From contig NZ_UWFA01000383.1 of the NCBI RefSeq assembly GCF_900601905.1, positions 496,001 through 560,000 of the forward strand: a DNA stretch of 64,000 bases, written 5' to 3'. The translations under genes and the position numbers were made by a program. Position 1 is the first letter of the stretch. Every line of letters begins with the position of its first letter. A model generated the notes under the pieces. It worked only from the letters and a program-made list of their open reading frames with translations, made no database searches and was not told the DNA's origin. Positions 9,627 through 18,712 of this stretch are shown in pieces. The DNA is from Pseudomonas viridiflava. Its GTDB lineage: Bacteria > Pseudomonadota > Gammaproteobacteria > Pseudomonadales > Pseudomonadaceae.

Positions 9627-10379
9627 TCAGACGACCCGTCCGCCATCCACTGGCAGCTCGACGCCATTGAGAAACGCCGCATCATCGGTGGCCAGAAAAA
9701 CCGCAACTGCCGCCACATCAGCCGGCTTGGAAAGACGACCCAGCGGAATCGAGGCGAGAAACTTCTGACGGTTTTCGGGGGTGTCCGGCATACCCATGAA
9801 ATCCTCAAGCAGCGCGGTTTCACCCATGACCGGGCAGATGTTGTTGACGCGGATTCCGTCAGGGCCCAGCTCTACCGCCAGTGATTTGGATAACAGATTC
9901 ACCGCCCCCTTGGAGCCGTTGTACCAGGTCAGCCCTGGCCGTGGGCGGATGCCGGCAACCGAGCCGACGTTGATGATCGACCCGCTTTTGCGCTCGCGCA
10001 TCAGCGGCACAATGGCTTTGGTCATGTGGAAAATCGATTTCACGTTGACGGCAAATACCCGGTCGAAGGTCTTTTCGTCAACGTCCATCAGGGGCTGATT
10101 GCGATGGGTCGTACCCGCGTTGTTGACCACCACGTCGGGTACGCCAAAGGTGCTCACGCACAAATCCACGGCCGCCTGCACTTGCTCGGCACTGGTCACA
10201 TCGCAGGCTGCGGCGATGGCATTGCTGCCCAGTTCAGTGGCCAGCGAGCAGGCAGCCTGGTAATTGATGTCCGCCAGAACGACTTTGGCGCCTTCTTCGA
10301 CATAACGCCGGGCAATACATGCGCCAAACCCGCTGGCGGCGCCGGTGACAATGGCAATCTTGTTATTGAGCTGAGCCAT
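9627..10379 (-). CDS. Short-chain dehydrogenase/reductase (FabG-like)
   Basis: A 250-residue classical SDR. TGAASGFGACIARR is the cofactor loop, VLADIN after it suggests NAD(H), NNAG is at residue 90, and the catalytic Ser and YNGSK (Tyr-x-x-x-Lys) are present. The C-terminus VELPVDGGRVV is standard. It lies between the aldehyde and alcohol dehydrogenases on the same strand with short gaps, so it is part of the same oxidation pathway, perhaps acting on a hydroxy-acid or secondary alcohol. The precise substrate cannot be read from the sequence. Confidence 0.88.
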   Translation of the reverse strand: MAQLNNKIAIVTGAASGFGACIARRYVEEGAKVVLADINYQAACSLATELGSNAIAAACDVTSAEQVQAAVDLCVSTFGVPDVVVNNAGTTHRNQPLMDVDEKTFDRVFAVNVKSIFHMTKAIVPLMRERKSGSIINVGSVAGIRPRPGLTWYNGSKGAVNLLSKSLAVELGPDGIRVNNICPVMGETALLEDFMGMPDTPENRQKFLASIPLGRLSKPADVAAVAVFLATDDAAFLNGVELPVDGGRVV

Positions 10380-10436
10380 GTTGTTCTCCGTTTTTGGCTT
10401 TTTAGGTCTGCAGAGTGTCTGTCAGTCCTGATTGCT

Positions 10437-11870
10437 TCAGCCGTGGTGGCTGACCACCGTCTTGGTAATGCTGAATTCGTCGAGGGCGAGCAAGCCTTTC
10501 TCCCGGCCGTGGCCGCTCTTGCGGATACCGCCAAAGGGCAGTTCGACGCCACCGCCGGCGCCATAACAGTTGATGAACACCTGACCGCCTTCCAGACGTT
10601 TGGCCATGCGTTGCTGGCGGGCGCCGTTTTCGCTCCAGACCGAAGCGACCAGTCCATACTCCGTGCCGTTTGCCAGAGCGACGGCATCGTCCTCATCGTC
10701 AAACGGCAGAACCGCCAATACCGGGCCGAACACTTCCTGACGGGCCAGCTTGTGATCGCGTGGGACCGGGCCGAATACCACAGGCCTGACGTAATAGCCG
10801 TCATGGGGAAGGTCCTCGTCCATGAGGGCTTCGGCGATGACCGGCAGTTGGCTGTCCTTGCACTCCTGGATGAATTGCCTGACCCGGCCGAACTGCGCAT
10901 GGGTAATGATCGGGCCGCAATCGGGTGAGGTTTGCGGCAATCCGACACGGATTTCGCGAAAGCGCGCCGCGACTCGCTCTACGACCTGATCGTAGACCTC
11001 CCGCTGAACCAGCAGTCGGCTGCCTGCGGAACAGGTCTGCCCAGCATTCTGGATAATTGCGCCCACGATTACCGGTACCGCCTTGTCCAGGTCGGCGTCG
11101 GCAAATACCACCTGAGGACACTTGCCGCCCAGTTCCAGCACGCACTTCACATGATTCGCGGCGGCTGCGGTCTGGATGGTGACGCCGACCTCTGGGGAAC
11201 CGGTAAAGGTGATCAGGTTGATGCCGGGATGGCCTGCCAGCGCAGCACCGGCTTCGCGTCCATAACCGGTGACAATATTCAGCGCGCCTGCTGGCAGACC
11301 GGCTTCGCTGGCCAGTTGCGCAAAGCGCAGAGACGTCATGCACGCATCTTCGGCCGGTTTGACCACCGAGGCATTGCCCATGGCCAGTGCCGGGGCGATG
11401 GTGCGGCCGAGCATTTGCGCGGGATAGTTCCACGGAATGATGTGGCCGACCACACCGCAGCGTTCCCGAACGACGTTGACCGAATAGCCTGAGAGGTAAG
11501 GAATCACTTCGCCGTGCACCTTGTCCGCTGCGCCGCCATAAAACTCAAAGTAACGGGCCAGCGCTTCGATGTCCTTGCGTGCCAGCGCCAGCGGTTTGCC
11601 GGTGTCTTGGGCTTCGATTTCGGTCAGCTCGTCAATATGCGCGAGCACGCAGATTCCGATCTGTACCAGAATGCGGCCGCGTTCCGTTGCGCTGAACGTG
11701 CCCCATGGTCCCTCCAGCGCAGCGCGGGCAGCGGCCACGGCGCGGTCGATATCTTGCGCCTGGCCACGGGCAATTTCCGCTTAGGGCTGCCCCGTAACGG
11801 GAGAGTAAACCGCGATGTGCTGCCCGCCCGTGGCAGGGACCTGTTCGCCGTTGATGAATAGCGTCGTCAT
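10437..11870 (-). pseudogene. Aldehyde dehydrogenase with an in-frame TAA at codon 30
   Basis: The gene begins at ATG 11870, overlapping the stop of the upstream ABC ATPase gene in an ATGA junction. It encodes MTTLFINGEQVPATGG and further typical N-terminal sequence up to ...VTGQP. A TAA (11781-11783) then interrupts it, and the same frame continues as AEIARGQAQDIDRAVAAARAAL without a shift. The remainder is an intact NAD-aldehyde dehydrogenase: IPWNYP, FTGSPEVG, the catalytic Glu in LELGGK and the catalytic Cys in NAGQTCSAG are present. Total length 478 codons matches the family. Either the gene is inactive, or translation restarts at ATG 11738 (433 residues), losing the first N-terminal strands. 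A sequencing error is also possible. Confidence 0.8.
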
Positions 11871-12601
11871 TGATGCGCCTCCATAGGCTGATTGTTGCAA
11901 GGGTCTGACGAAGAAGTGGCCATGCTCGAGTCGATCAGTGACAGCTCGCCACGCTCGATGTGCAGCATCTGATCGGGGACATCCTTGAGCAGGCTGCCGT
12001 TGGATTCCGTGACCAGGATGCACAGTTCAGGCACACGCTCCTGCAGACGTTTGAGTGCATTGCTGTATTCGCTGGCGAGCGCCGGGGCCAGGCCCTGAAA
12101 GGGCTCATCCAGCAGGATCAGTCGTGTCCCGATCATCAAGGCTCTACCCAGCGCGGCGATTTTTCCCTGGCCGCCGGACAACGCCGCGCCAGAGCGTTCG
12201 AGCATGGGCCGCAACTGCGGCACCACCTCCAGAGTCAGTTCCAGACGCTCATTGACCGCCTGCCGGTTCATGCCCGCAACCTGGCAGGGCAGGCACAGGT
12301 TCTCCTGCACCGACAAGGTCGGGAACATCACCCGCTCCTGAGGCGCATAGCCTATGCCCAGCCGCGCTCGGCCGTGGGCTGGCACGCGGGCAAGGTCTTC
12401 GCCGTCGAACAGAATCCGGCCTTCCTTGAGCGGGACCAGGCCCATGATGGTCCGCAACAGCGTGGTCTTGCCTGCACCGTTGCGACCCACCACAGCCACG
12501 ATGCCGCCCTTGGGCAGCTCGGCATGAATGCCCCGTAAAATGGGGACCCGGAGGATATCGGCGCTGACGTTGTTCAAACTCAGCATGCTTGGGTTGTTCA
12601 T
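11867..12601 (-). CDS. ABC transporter ATPase (LivF-like)
   Basis: A 244-residue branched-chain amino-acid-type ABC ATPase. Walker A is GRNGAGKTTLL, the Q-loop region reads GYAPQERVMFP, the signature is ALSGGQGKIAALGRAL, and Walker B is LILLDEPFQGLAP. The signature has G-K-I where most relatives have Q-Q/R-R, a mild departure. ATGA overlaps join it to the LivG-like gene upstream and the aldehyde dehydrogenase downstream. It powers import of the operon's substrate at the inner membrane. The ligand is probably a small carboxylate or alcohol-acid rather than an amino acid, judging from the dehydrogenases in the operon (inference). Confidence 0.9.
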   Translation of the reverse strand: MNNPSMLSLNNVSADILRVPILRGIHAELPKGGIVAVVGRNGAGKTTLLRTIMGLVPLKEGRILFDGEDLARVPAHGRARLGIGYAPQERVMFPTLSVQENLCLPCQVAGMNRQAVNERLELTLEVVPQLRPMLERSGAALSGGQGKIAALGRALMIGTRLILLDEPFQGLAPALASEYSNALKRLQERVPELCILVTESNGSLLKDVPDQMLHIERGELSLIDSSMATSSSDPCNNQPMEAHQ

Positions 12602-13338
12602 ATCCCGAGTACCTCGCGCTTCACCGTTGGATCAGCCAGCACGTCGGCAGGCGATCCGTCAGCCGCAATGGCGCCATTGATCCAGGCGGCGACCCGGGTG
12701 GCGTAGCGTTTGACGATATCCACGTCATGCTCGACAAAAATCGCCGTAACCCGCTGCTCATCCAGCGCGCGCATCAGGATCTCCATTACCCCGTGTTTTT
12801 CCTGGGTCGAGACGCCGCTGGTGGGCTCATCCAGGATCAGCAGCCGTGGGTTGAGCATCAACGACATGCCCACATCCAGCAGCTTGCGCTGGCCTTCTGG
12901 CAGGTTGATGCACAACTCATGCTGACGATCACGCAGGCTGATCAGCTCCAGCATGCGGTCTATTTCCTGGTCCGAACTGGCGCTGGCCAGTGTCTGCCAC
13001 AGCGAGAGATTGCCTTGTCGGGCCACTGCTGCCAGTTGCAGGCATTCGCGAACGCTGTGCTCCAGAAACAACTGCGGCAATTGAAAGGAACGGGCCATGC
13101 CACGTCGCACAATGCTGCGCGGCGAGTGCCCGGTGATGTCGTCTCCGGCAAAGTGGACCTTGCCCTCGCTGGGCTTGAGCAGGCCCGTGCAGATGTTGAT
13201 GAAGGTGGTTTTTCCGGCACCATTCTGGCCAATGACCGCCAGGCGCTCGCCTTCAGCCAGAGTGAAATCAATACCGTCAGCTACCACCAGGCCGCCGAAT
13301 GCCAGGGTCAGGTTTTGTGTCTGCAGCAGGGCGGTCAT
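12598..13338 (-). CDS. ABC transporter ATPase (LivG-like)
   Basis: A 246-residue ATPase of the LivG type. Walker A is GQNGAGKTTFIN, followed by the family-typical GMARSFQLPQLF. The signature is LPEGQRKLLDVGMSL, and Walker B reads LLILDEPTSGV. The usual LSxGQ signature is LPEGQ here, which is common in this subfamily. It pairs with the LivF-like subunit and overlaps both neighbours by ATGA junctions, so translation of the five transporter genes is coupled. Confidence 0.91.
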   Translation of the reverse strand: MTALLQTQNLTLAFGGLVVADGIDFTLAEGERLAVIGQNGAGKTTFINICTGLLKPSEGKVHFAGDDITGHSPRSIVRRGMARSFQLPQLFLEHSVRECLQLAAVARQGNLSLWQTLASASSDQEIDRMLELISLRDRQHELCINLPEGQRKLLDVGMSLMLNPRLLILDEPTSGVSTQEKHGVMEILMRALDEQRVTAIFVEHDVDIVKRYATRVAAWINGAIAADGSPADVLADPTVKREVLGI

Positions 13339-14276
13339 ACGCCACCTCCCGTGAGGGCTTTGCGTTTGCGCAACAGGCCCGTGAGCCCTTTGGGCAGGAA
13401 GTAAATAATCACGATCAGAATCACCCCCAGCACCAGTTGCCAGGAGCCGCTGACCAGGGCTGCCGCATACATCTTGAGAAACTCGTAGAGCAGGGCGCCG
13501 ACGAAGGCCCCGGCTGCGTGACCGGCACCGCCAAGGATGGCGATGAATACGAATTCACCGGAGCGCAGCCAATAACCCATTTCCGGGGTCACCAGGCCTT
13601 GAGACAACCCAAACAGCGAGCCGGATAGCCCGCACAGCGACGCTGAGAGCACGTAGCCCTTCCACAGCACTTTGCGGGCTGAAACACCGAGGTATTCAAG
13701 GCGGGTTTCGTTGGTCTTGATGGCGGACAGCGCCTGGCCCGAGCTGGACTCGAAAAAGCGTTGTACACCGAAGATCACCAGTAGCGAGATCGCGGCGACC
13801 AGCACCAGCAGAAACATTTCGAAGGGCGCGCGTTCCAGTTGAAAGCCGAGCATTTCGGGGCGACTGATGCGCAGCCCGTCGGTGCCACCGGTCAGGTTGT
13901 AGAACTTGCCCAGCACCGTGAACAAGACCATCGAGATGGCCAGATTCAACATGCCGAAGAAAATCTCGCGGTAGCGCACGACGAAGGCGCCAATCAGCAT
14001 GCTTGCCAGCACACTGGCCAGAGTGCCAGCGACAATCAGCAGCAGACCGTCGAGGCCGGGATACCGCTGGCCTAGAAAAGCCACCACATAGCCCGCGATG
14101 CAGGCGTACATGGCATGACCAAACGAGATTTGCCCAGCCTTGAGCAAGACCACGATGCCCAAGGCGGCCAGGCCATAACAGAGGCCGAGAATCAACGGCA
14201 GTTTTAACCAGGGAAACGCCAGGGCCAGGCCCATGATCACCGCCACAGAAACGGTTGCGAGCAGTAAGGAGCGCAT
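13335..14276 (-). CDS. ABC transporter permease (LivM-like)
   Basis: A 313-residue inner-membrane permease with about eight to ten hydrophobic segments. It has the typical LivM segments GQISFGHAMYACIAGY and SASLCGLSGSLFGL, and ends in a basic tail (FLPKGLTGLLRKRK). It overlaps the LivH-like gene by one base (TAATG) and the LivG-like gene by four. It should form the translocation pore with the LivH-like subunit. Confidence 0.91.
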   Translation of the reverse strand: MRSLLLATVSVAVIMGLALAFPWLKLPLILGLCYGLAALGIVVLLKAGQISFGHAMYACIAGYVVAFLGQRYPGLDGLLLIVAGTLASVLASMLIGAFVVRYREIFFGMLNLAISMVLFTVLGKFYNLTGGTDGLRISRPEMLGFQLERAPFEMFLLVLVAAISLLVIFGVQRFFESSSGQALSAIKTNETRLEYLGVSARKVLWKGYVLSASLCGLSGSLFGLSQGLVTPEMGYWLRSGEFVFIAILGGAGHAAGAFVGALLYEFLKMYAAALVSGSWQLVLGVILIVIIYFLPKGLTGLLRKRKALTGGGV

Positions 14277-15178
14277 TAGATTTTCCTCGCCTGAACCACG
14301 GTAAACAGCCCTTGCGGACGCGCCAGCAGCACCAGAACCATGATCAGATAAGGCATCACCACCTCCATTTCCGGCGCCAGGTAGACACAGAACGAGCGCG
14401 ACAGCCCGATCATCAAGGCGGTCAGCAATGCCCCGGTGATTTGCCCCAGACCTGCACTCGCCACGACGGCAAAGGACAGCACGATCATGTCCGCACCGAT
14501 GCCGGGTACCAAGGACGTGGTCGGTGAAGCCAGTGCTCCGCCCAGTGCGCCCAGTATCGCGCCGACCACAAAAGTCAGGTAAGCAATCCGTCTGGCGTTG
14601 ATGCCCAGTGCCGTGGCGACCTCTCGGTCATGCGTCACCGCGACGATCTGCTTGCCGGTCAGGGTCTGGTTGAGGAACCATTTGAGGGCGAAGTAGACGG
14701 CGACAGCGGTGCCGGGTACGAACAGCAGCTGATAGTTCATGTACACCACGCCCATCAGCTCGGAGGTGCCCATCTGATTGACTACATCGGCGACGAAGTA
14801 AGGCTGAGTGCCCCAGACCAGCCGCTGCACGTCCTCGAAGATCATGAACGCGCCAAACGTGACCAGCAGTTGCAGGATCGGGTCGCGGTCCTGAAACTTC
14901 TTGAGCAGCAGCATCAACACCGTGCCCATCACGATGCCCACGGCAATCGCCCCGGTAATCAACAGGGCCACCGAGAACACCGCCGAGTCGCTTCCCTGAC
15001 CCAGCCACAACCCCAGCGAGGCAGCCCCGTAGCCACCAAAGGCGTACAGGCTGCCGTGGGCGACATTCAGAATGCGCACCACGCCGAAGATAAAGGTCAG
15101 GCCCAGCGCCACCAGAAATAGCAGGCCCGCATAGGACACGCCATCCAGAAGCGCCAGGATGAAGATCTCGCGGCTCAT
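14276..15178 (-). CDS. ABC transporter permease (LivH-like)
   Basis: A 300-residue polytopic permease. LDGVSYAGLLFLVALGLTFIFGVVRILNVAHGSLYAFGGY is the classic LivH N-terminus, and the GINARRIAYLTFVVGAILGALGGALASP segment carries the conserved cytoplasmic loop. It overlaps the binding-protein gene by an ATGA junction. It acts as the second pore subunit with the LivM-like protein. Confidence 0.91.
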   Translation of the reverse strand: MSREIFILALLDGVSYAGLLFLVALGLTFIFGVVRILNVAHGSLYAFGGYGAASLGLWLGQGSDSAVFSVALLITGAIAVGIVMGTVLMLLLKKFQDRDPILQLLVTFGAFMIFEDVQRLVWGTQPYFVADVVNQMGTSELMGVVYMNYQLLFVPGTAVAVYFALKWFLNQTLTGKQIVAVTHDREVATALGINARRIAYLTFVVGAILGALGGALASPTTSLVPGIGADMIVLSFAVVASAGLGQITGALLTALMIGLSRSFCVYLAPEMEVVMPYLIMVLVLLARPQGLFTVVQARKI

Positions 15179-16494
15179 GGCTGCGTGCTGGCTGGCTGGA
15201 CTTCATCAAGCAGGGCCGGGGTCACCGTCTTGACCCACTCGGAAGATTTCTGGCCTGCCGGAGTGGTGATGCGGTCAGCGGGCACCAGCATGATGTCCTT
15301 GAGCACTTTGAACTTGTAATCCGCGCTGGCCGTGGTGATGCCGAACAACTGAGTTTCAAGACCCTGACCGTCTTCGGCCCTGATGCGGACCGGGCTGGTC
15401 AGACCTCGGAATTCCAGGCCTCGAAACGCACTGGCAAGTTGCTCCTCGTCAGGCCACTTACCCGCATTGGCTTCTATGGATTTACGGAACGCCGCGCTCA
15501 TGCCGTCCAGCGCCTGGATCATGTGATACACCGAGTAGATCGGATAGGAGCCGGTGCGCGCCTTGAACTTCTCGACGAAGGCTTTGTGTCGCGGATCGTT
15601 GACGTATTGCGGGTGCAGGAAATAGTGATCGCCCCGGGCGCCGATCAGCACGCCGTCCGGCAGCACACCGGCCAGTCGCTCCAGCGAGGTTTCGCCCAGC
15701 GGCAGGAAGAACTGCGACGTGCGCAACAACCCGCGCTGGCTGGCTTGCCTGATGAACGTATCGAGGTCGCCGCCCCAGGAGGTGCTCAGGACCACATCAG
15801 GTCGAAGTACCTGGAGCCGGCTGACCTCTGCCGAGAAGTCCGATGCGCCAAACTTGGGGAACAGTTCGGCCACGACTTTCACATCAGGCTTGAGCTGCTT
15901 GAGGGTGGCGCTGAATATTTCCCAGGAATCACGGCCCCAGGCGTAGTCCTGATTGACCACCGCGATGGTTTTGAAATCCGGTTTGGTCTTGAGCAGATAA
16001 AGCACGCTGGACACCATCTCGGTGACCGCGTTGGCCTGTGTGCGGAATACGTACTTGTAATCGTGACCTTCAAGAGCCTTTTCAGTCCCGCAGTCCCAGA
16101 GGATATTCACGACTTTCAGGTCTTCTGCTACCGGGGCCAGGGTATTGCAGTTGCCACTGGAGATCGACGCCAGCATCACTTTCGCGCCCTGTTCTTGCAC
16201 CACCCTGCGATATTCCGAAAGCAGCCGGTCGCCACCCACGCCTTCGTCAATGAACGTCGGCTCGATTTTTACCCCATCGATACCGCCCGCTGCGTTCAAC
16301 TCTTCGATGTACATCTCTGCCGCGACTTTGGCCGGCATGCCGAATACTGAAGCCGAACCTGACATAAAGGTTGTAATGCCGATCTTGAGGGTTTCGGGCT
16401 TTGTAGCGTCTGCGAACGCGGGGAGGGTGGAAAGCCCCATTGCAGCGCCAATGAGAAAACGCAGCGTGAGGGTATGCAGCTTGATCTTGTGCAT
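15175..16494 (-). CDS. ABC transporter substrate-binding protein (LivK/amide-urea type)
   Basis: A 439-residue periplasmic binding protein. A signal peptide with a hydrophobic core at residues 10-27 ends at LPAFA-DA. The type I periplasmic-binding fold follows: LKIGITTFMSGSASVFGMP at the ligand mouth, ELNAAGGIDGVKIE, and SYPIYSVYHMIQALDGM near the C-terminus. It is the first gene of an eight-gene operon (transporter, aldehyde dehydrogenase, SDR, alcohol dehydrogenase). The operator element at 16571-16610 lies 77 bases upstream of its ATG. The likely ligand is a precursor alcohol, aldehyde or carboxylate oxidised by the operon's enzymes. Confidence 0.88.
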   Translation of the reverse strand: MHKIKLHTLTLRFLIGAAMGLSTLPAFADATKPETLKIGITTFMSGSASVFGMPAKVAAEMYIEELNAAGGIDGVKIEPTFIDEGVGGDRLLSEYRRVVQEQGAKVMLASISSGNCNTLAPVAEDLKVVNILWDCGTEKALEGHDYKYVFRTQANAVTEMVSSVLYLLKTKPDFKTIAVVNQDYAWGRDSWEIFSATLKQLKPDVKVVAELFPKFGASDFSAEVSRLQVLRPDVVLSTSWGGDLDTFIRQASQRGLLRTSQFFLPLGETSLERLAGVLPDGVLIGARGDHYFLHPQYVNDPRHKAFVEKFKARTGSYPIYSVYHMIQALDGMSAAFRKSIEANAGKWPDEEQLASAFRGLEFRGLTSPVRIRAEDGQGLETQLFGITTASADYKFKVLKDIMLVPADRITTPAGQKSSEWVKTVTPALLDEVQPASTQP

Positions 16495-16570
16495 GAAGAG
16501 GCCTCTTTGGGCTGTTGTTGTTTTTGTTATTTGCAGCGAATCACAGGGTGCCGCCGCAGGTGCGTTAGGG

Positions 16571-16610
16571 GAATTTGCATTTGTCTAAGCCCGCGTTCGT
16601 TGCAGCTGAA
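16571..16610 (-). promoter_or_regulatory. LysR operator copy upstream of the ABC-transporter operon
   Basis: This 40-bp element is identical at 31 of 40 positions, with no gaps, to the element at 7458-7497 beside the itaconate LysR gene. It keeps GAATTTGCATTTG, TAA, GCGTTC and GCTGAA. The left half-site and the first part of the right half-site remain, so the palindrome is partly degraded. Distance to the operon's first ATG (77 bases) is close to that in the itaconate operon (62). Confidence 0.78.
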
Positions 16611-16750
16611 TGGTAGACCATCCTTGCGACCGGGCTGTTGCTGTGGGCGATGGCCCTCCGCAGCGATGACCATCCGTGAAAAAGTTCGAACTCACCCGCA
16701 GGGCTTCGAGTCCACCTCTTGGAACCCAATCCACTCAAGAGGACTGTTCA

Positions 16751-17608
16751 ATGAGCAACTATCCCCAACCACCTTTTGCACCACAGAGCCAGCCCGTTCC
16801 CGGCATCCAGAGCCAGATGAACCCGCAGCCCGATTGTGGCGAAACCAGCTATAAAGGCTCCGGACGTCTGGCCAACAAAGTCGCCCTGATCACTGGCGGT
16901 GACAGTGGAATTGGCAGAGCGGTGGCCATCGCGTTTGCCCGCGAGGGTGCGGACGTGGCTATTTCGTATCTGGACGAGCATGACGATGCCAGGGAGACGG
17001 CCCGCTGGGTCGAGGAGGCGGGGCGCAAATGTCTTCTATTGCCCGGCGATCTGGCAGAAAAAGCGCATTGTGCCGCGATCGTTAACGACACGGTGGAGCA
17101 GTTCGGCCGCATTGATGTGCTGGTCAATAACGCAGCCTTTCAGATGACCCACCAAACCCTGGAGGAAATCTCTGATGAGGAGTGGCTGAAGACGTTCGAT
17201 ATCAACATCACCGCCATGTTCCGCATCTGCAAGGCAGCGCTGCCGTCCATGCCGGCTGGCAGTTCGATCATCAACACCAGTTCAGTCAACTCGGACATGC
17301 CCAACGAAAGCCTTCTGGTCTATGCGACCACCAAGGGCGCTATCGCGAATTTCACCGCCGGGCTGGCGCAGATGCTGGGTGAGCGTGGGATCCGGGTGAA
17401 CAGCGTTGCCCCAGGACCGATCTGGACGCCGCTAATCGTCGCGACCATGACTGATGATCAGGTCAAGAATTTTGGTTCACAGACACCGCTTGGCAGACCG
17501 GGGCAGCCGGTCGAGGTCGCGCCTATTTACGTGTTACTGGCGTCGGATGAAGGCAGCTATATATCGGGAACCCGTTACGGGGTTACCGGCGGTAAGCCCA
17601 TTCTCTGA
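16751..17608 (+). CDS. SDR oxidoreductase, YghA-like
   Basis: A 285-residue SDR of the extended-N-terminus group (YghA/general stress protein 39 type). A proline- and glutamine-rich leader of about 40 residues precedes KVALITGGDSGIGRAVAIAFAREGADV. The catalytic Tyr is in VYATTKGAI, and the family C-terminus SGTRYGVTGGKPIL is intact. Start ATG 16751 is preceded by AGAGGA; an upstream in-frame start would add 25 unsupported residues. It is divergent from the ABC operon and monocistronic. Stress-induced carbonyl reduction is likely, but the substrate is unknown. Confidence 0.88.
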   Translation: MSNYPQPPFAPQSQPVPGIQSQMNPQPDCGETSYKGSGRLANKVALITGGDSGIGRAVAIAFAREGADVAISYLDEHDDARETARWVEEAGRKCLLLPGDLAEKAHCAAIVNDTVEQFGRIDVLVNNAAFQMTHQTLEEISDEEWLKTFDINITAMFRICKAALPSMPAGSSIINTSSVNSDMPNESLLVYATTKGAIANFTAGLAQMLGERGIRVNSVAPGPIWTPLIVATMTDDQVKNFGSQTPLGRPGQPVEVAPIYVLLASDEGSYISGTRYGVTGGKPIL

Positions 17609-17613
17609 CGGAC

Positions 17614-17652
17614 ATTCCATGCCCTGCGCATTCGTCAGGCAGGGCATGGAAT
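17614..17652. terminator. Perfect 14-bp hairpin between convergent genes
   Basis: ATTCCATGCCCTGC (17614-17627) pairs perfectly with GCAGGGCATGGAAT (17639-17652) around an 11-base loop. It lies between the stop codons of the SDR (+) and DUF4142 (-) genes, so it probably ends both transcripts. Confidence 0.7.
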
Positions 17653-17674
17653 TACATGGCACATGCTCAGCGGG

Positions 17675-18193
17675 TCAGTTCTTGGCTGTATCACCGCCTG
17701 TTGCTGCAGCCAGTTCCTTCGCATGGGTCAGATGCTCTTTGAGCTTGGGCAGCATCTGGCTGGCGAAGGCCTTCAGTTCGGCATCTTCGCCGTTGGCAGC
17801 CTGCTCCTCAAACAGCGCGATGGTCGTTTCATGAGCTTTGACCTGGTTGTTGGCATAGGCCTGGTCAAATGATTTGGCGGTGCGCAGCTCCAGAATCATC
17901 GCCTTGGCCTTGTCCATTAGCTGAGCATCGTCGGAAATGTCGAGCTTTTTAGCTTGCGCTATGGTTTTGAGCTTCTCGTTGGCAGTGGTGTGATCCTTGA
18001 TCATCATCTGCGCAAAATCCTTGATGGGCGCAGACTGACCATCTTTCTCGGCCATTTTTCCTGCCTCAATTTCGGCAATGCCTTTTGCAGAGGCATCTTC
18101 GACGAAGCTCTCTGCATCCGAGGCGGCAAAGGCACTCTGGCCACTTAAAGCGAGCGCTAGTGCAAGTGCGCTGATTCGAAAGAACTTATCCAT
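17675..18193 (-). CDS. DUF4142 periplasmic protein
   Basis: A 172-residue secreted protein. The signal peptide ends around ALSGQSAFA-ASDAE, followed by an all-helical DUF4142 (ferritin-like) domain. Visible features are AEIEAGKMAEKDGQSAPIKDFAQMMIKDHTTANEKL and the later HETTIALFEEQAANGEDAELKAFA. The spaced Glu and His residues resemble a four-helix bundle, but I do not see a clear di-metal site. Such proteins are common near stress genes in Pseudomonas, and their function is not established. Confidence 0.85.
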   Translation of the reverse strand: MDKFFRISALALALALSGQSAFAASDAESFVEDASAKGIAEIEAGKMAEKDGQSAPIKDFAQMMIKDHTTANEKLKTIAQAKKLDISDDAQLMDKAKAMILELRTAKSFDQAYANNQVKAHETTIALFEEQAANGEDAELKAFASQMLPKLKEHLTHAKELAAATGGDTAKN

Positions 18194-18320
18194 TTTTAGC
18201 TTCCTTATCGGTAGAGGTCATCGGTTTGCCGTCCTGATGGACGACGCAATTATCTCGACTGGGTGCACAGTTCATTGTTCCGTTCATGCGCCGTACGGGC
18301 TGGCGAGTGTTGATCGACCC

Positions 18321-18542
18321 TCAGCCCTTGCTGTGTTCCGGGGAGGAGGGCGCACGCGCTACCCCTCGAGGGCCGGCGATCCCCCAAAACACCCAGCCCA
18401 GCACGGGCAGCAACACGATCAATAACGTCCAGCCGGTTTTGGTGCTTGAGCTTTTAGTGCTCCGCCAGATGCTCACCACCAGCCATGCGTCGATCAATAG
18501 GACGATCAACACGACGGCCATCCAGAACAGGGTTATTTCCAT
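18321..18542 (-). CDS. Small membrane protein with PLDc_N domain
   Basis: A 73-residue protein with two membrane segments (about residues 4-25 and 37-55). They are separated by a short polar loop (WRSTKSSSTKTGW), with LLPVLGWVFWGIAGPRG after the second segment. This is the pattern of the PLDc_N (phospholipase D nuclease N-terminal) family, found alone here without a catalytic domain. Its role is unknown. Confidence 0.7.
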   Translation of the reverse strand: MEITLFWMAVVLIVLLIDAWLVVSIWRSTKSSSTKTGWTLLIVLLPVLGWVFWGIAGPRGVARAPSSPEHSKG

Positions 18543-18712
18543 GACGATCTCCTCTCAATCTTCATGTCTGGGGACTGCAGACGCGCACAGGGAACGCGTC
18601 ACCTGTCTTAGATGACCTTCGAGGTATTTCAGGGGTTTAGTGTTTTGGCGGATGAGGCGACAAGCGGCAGGGCAGAGTCGTTTTTGTCTGAGCAGAGTCG
18701 CCTCCATCAAGA

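Noticed and set aside
9596..9823. N-terminal extension of the alcohol dehydrogenase to 9823
   Set aside because: The extra 76 residues are antisense-like shadow of the neighbouring SDR gene, and the ribosome site favours ATG 9595.
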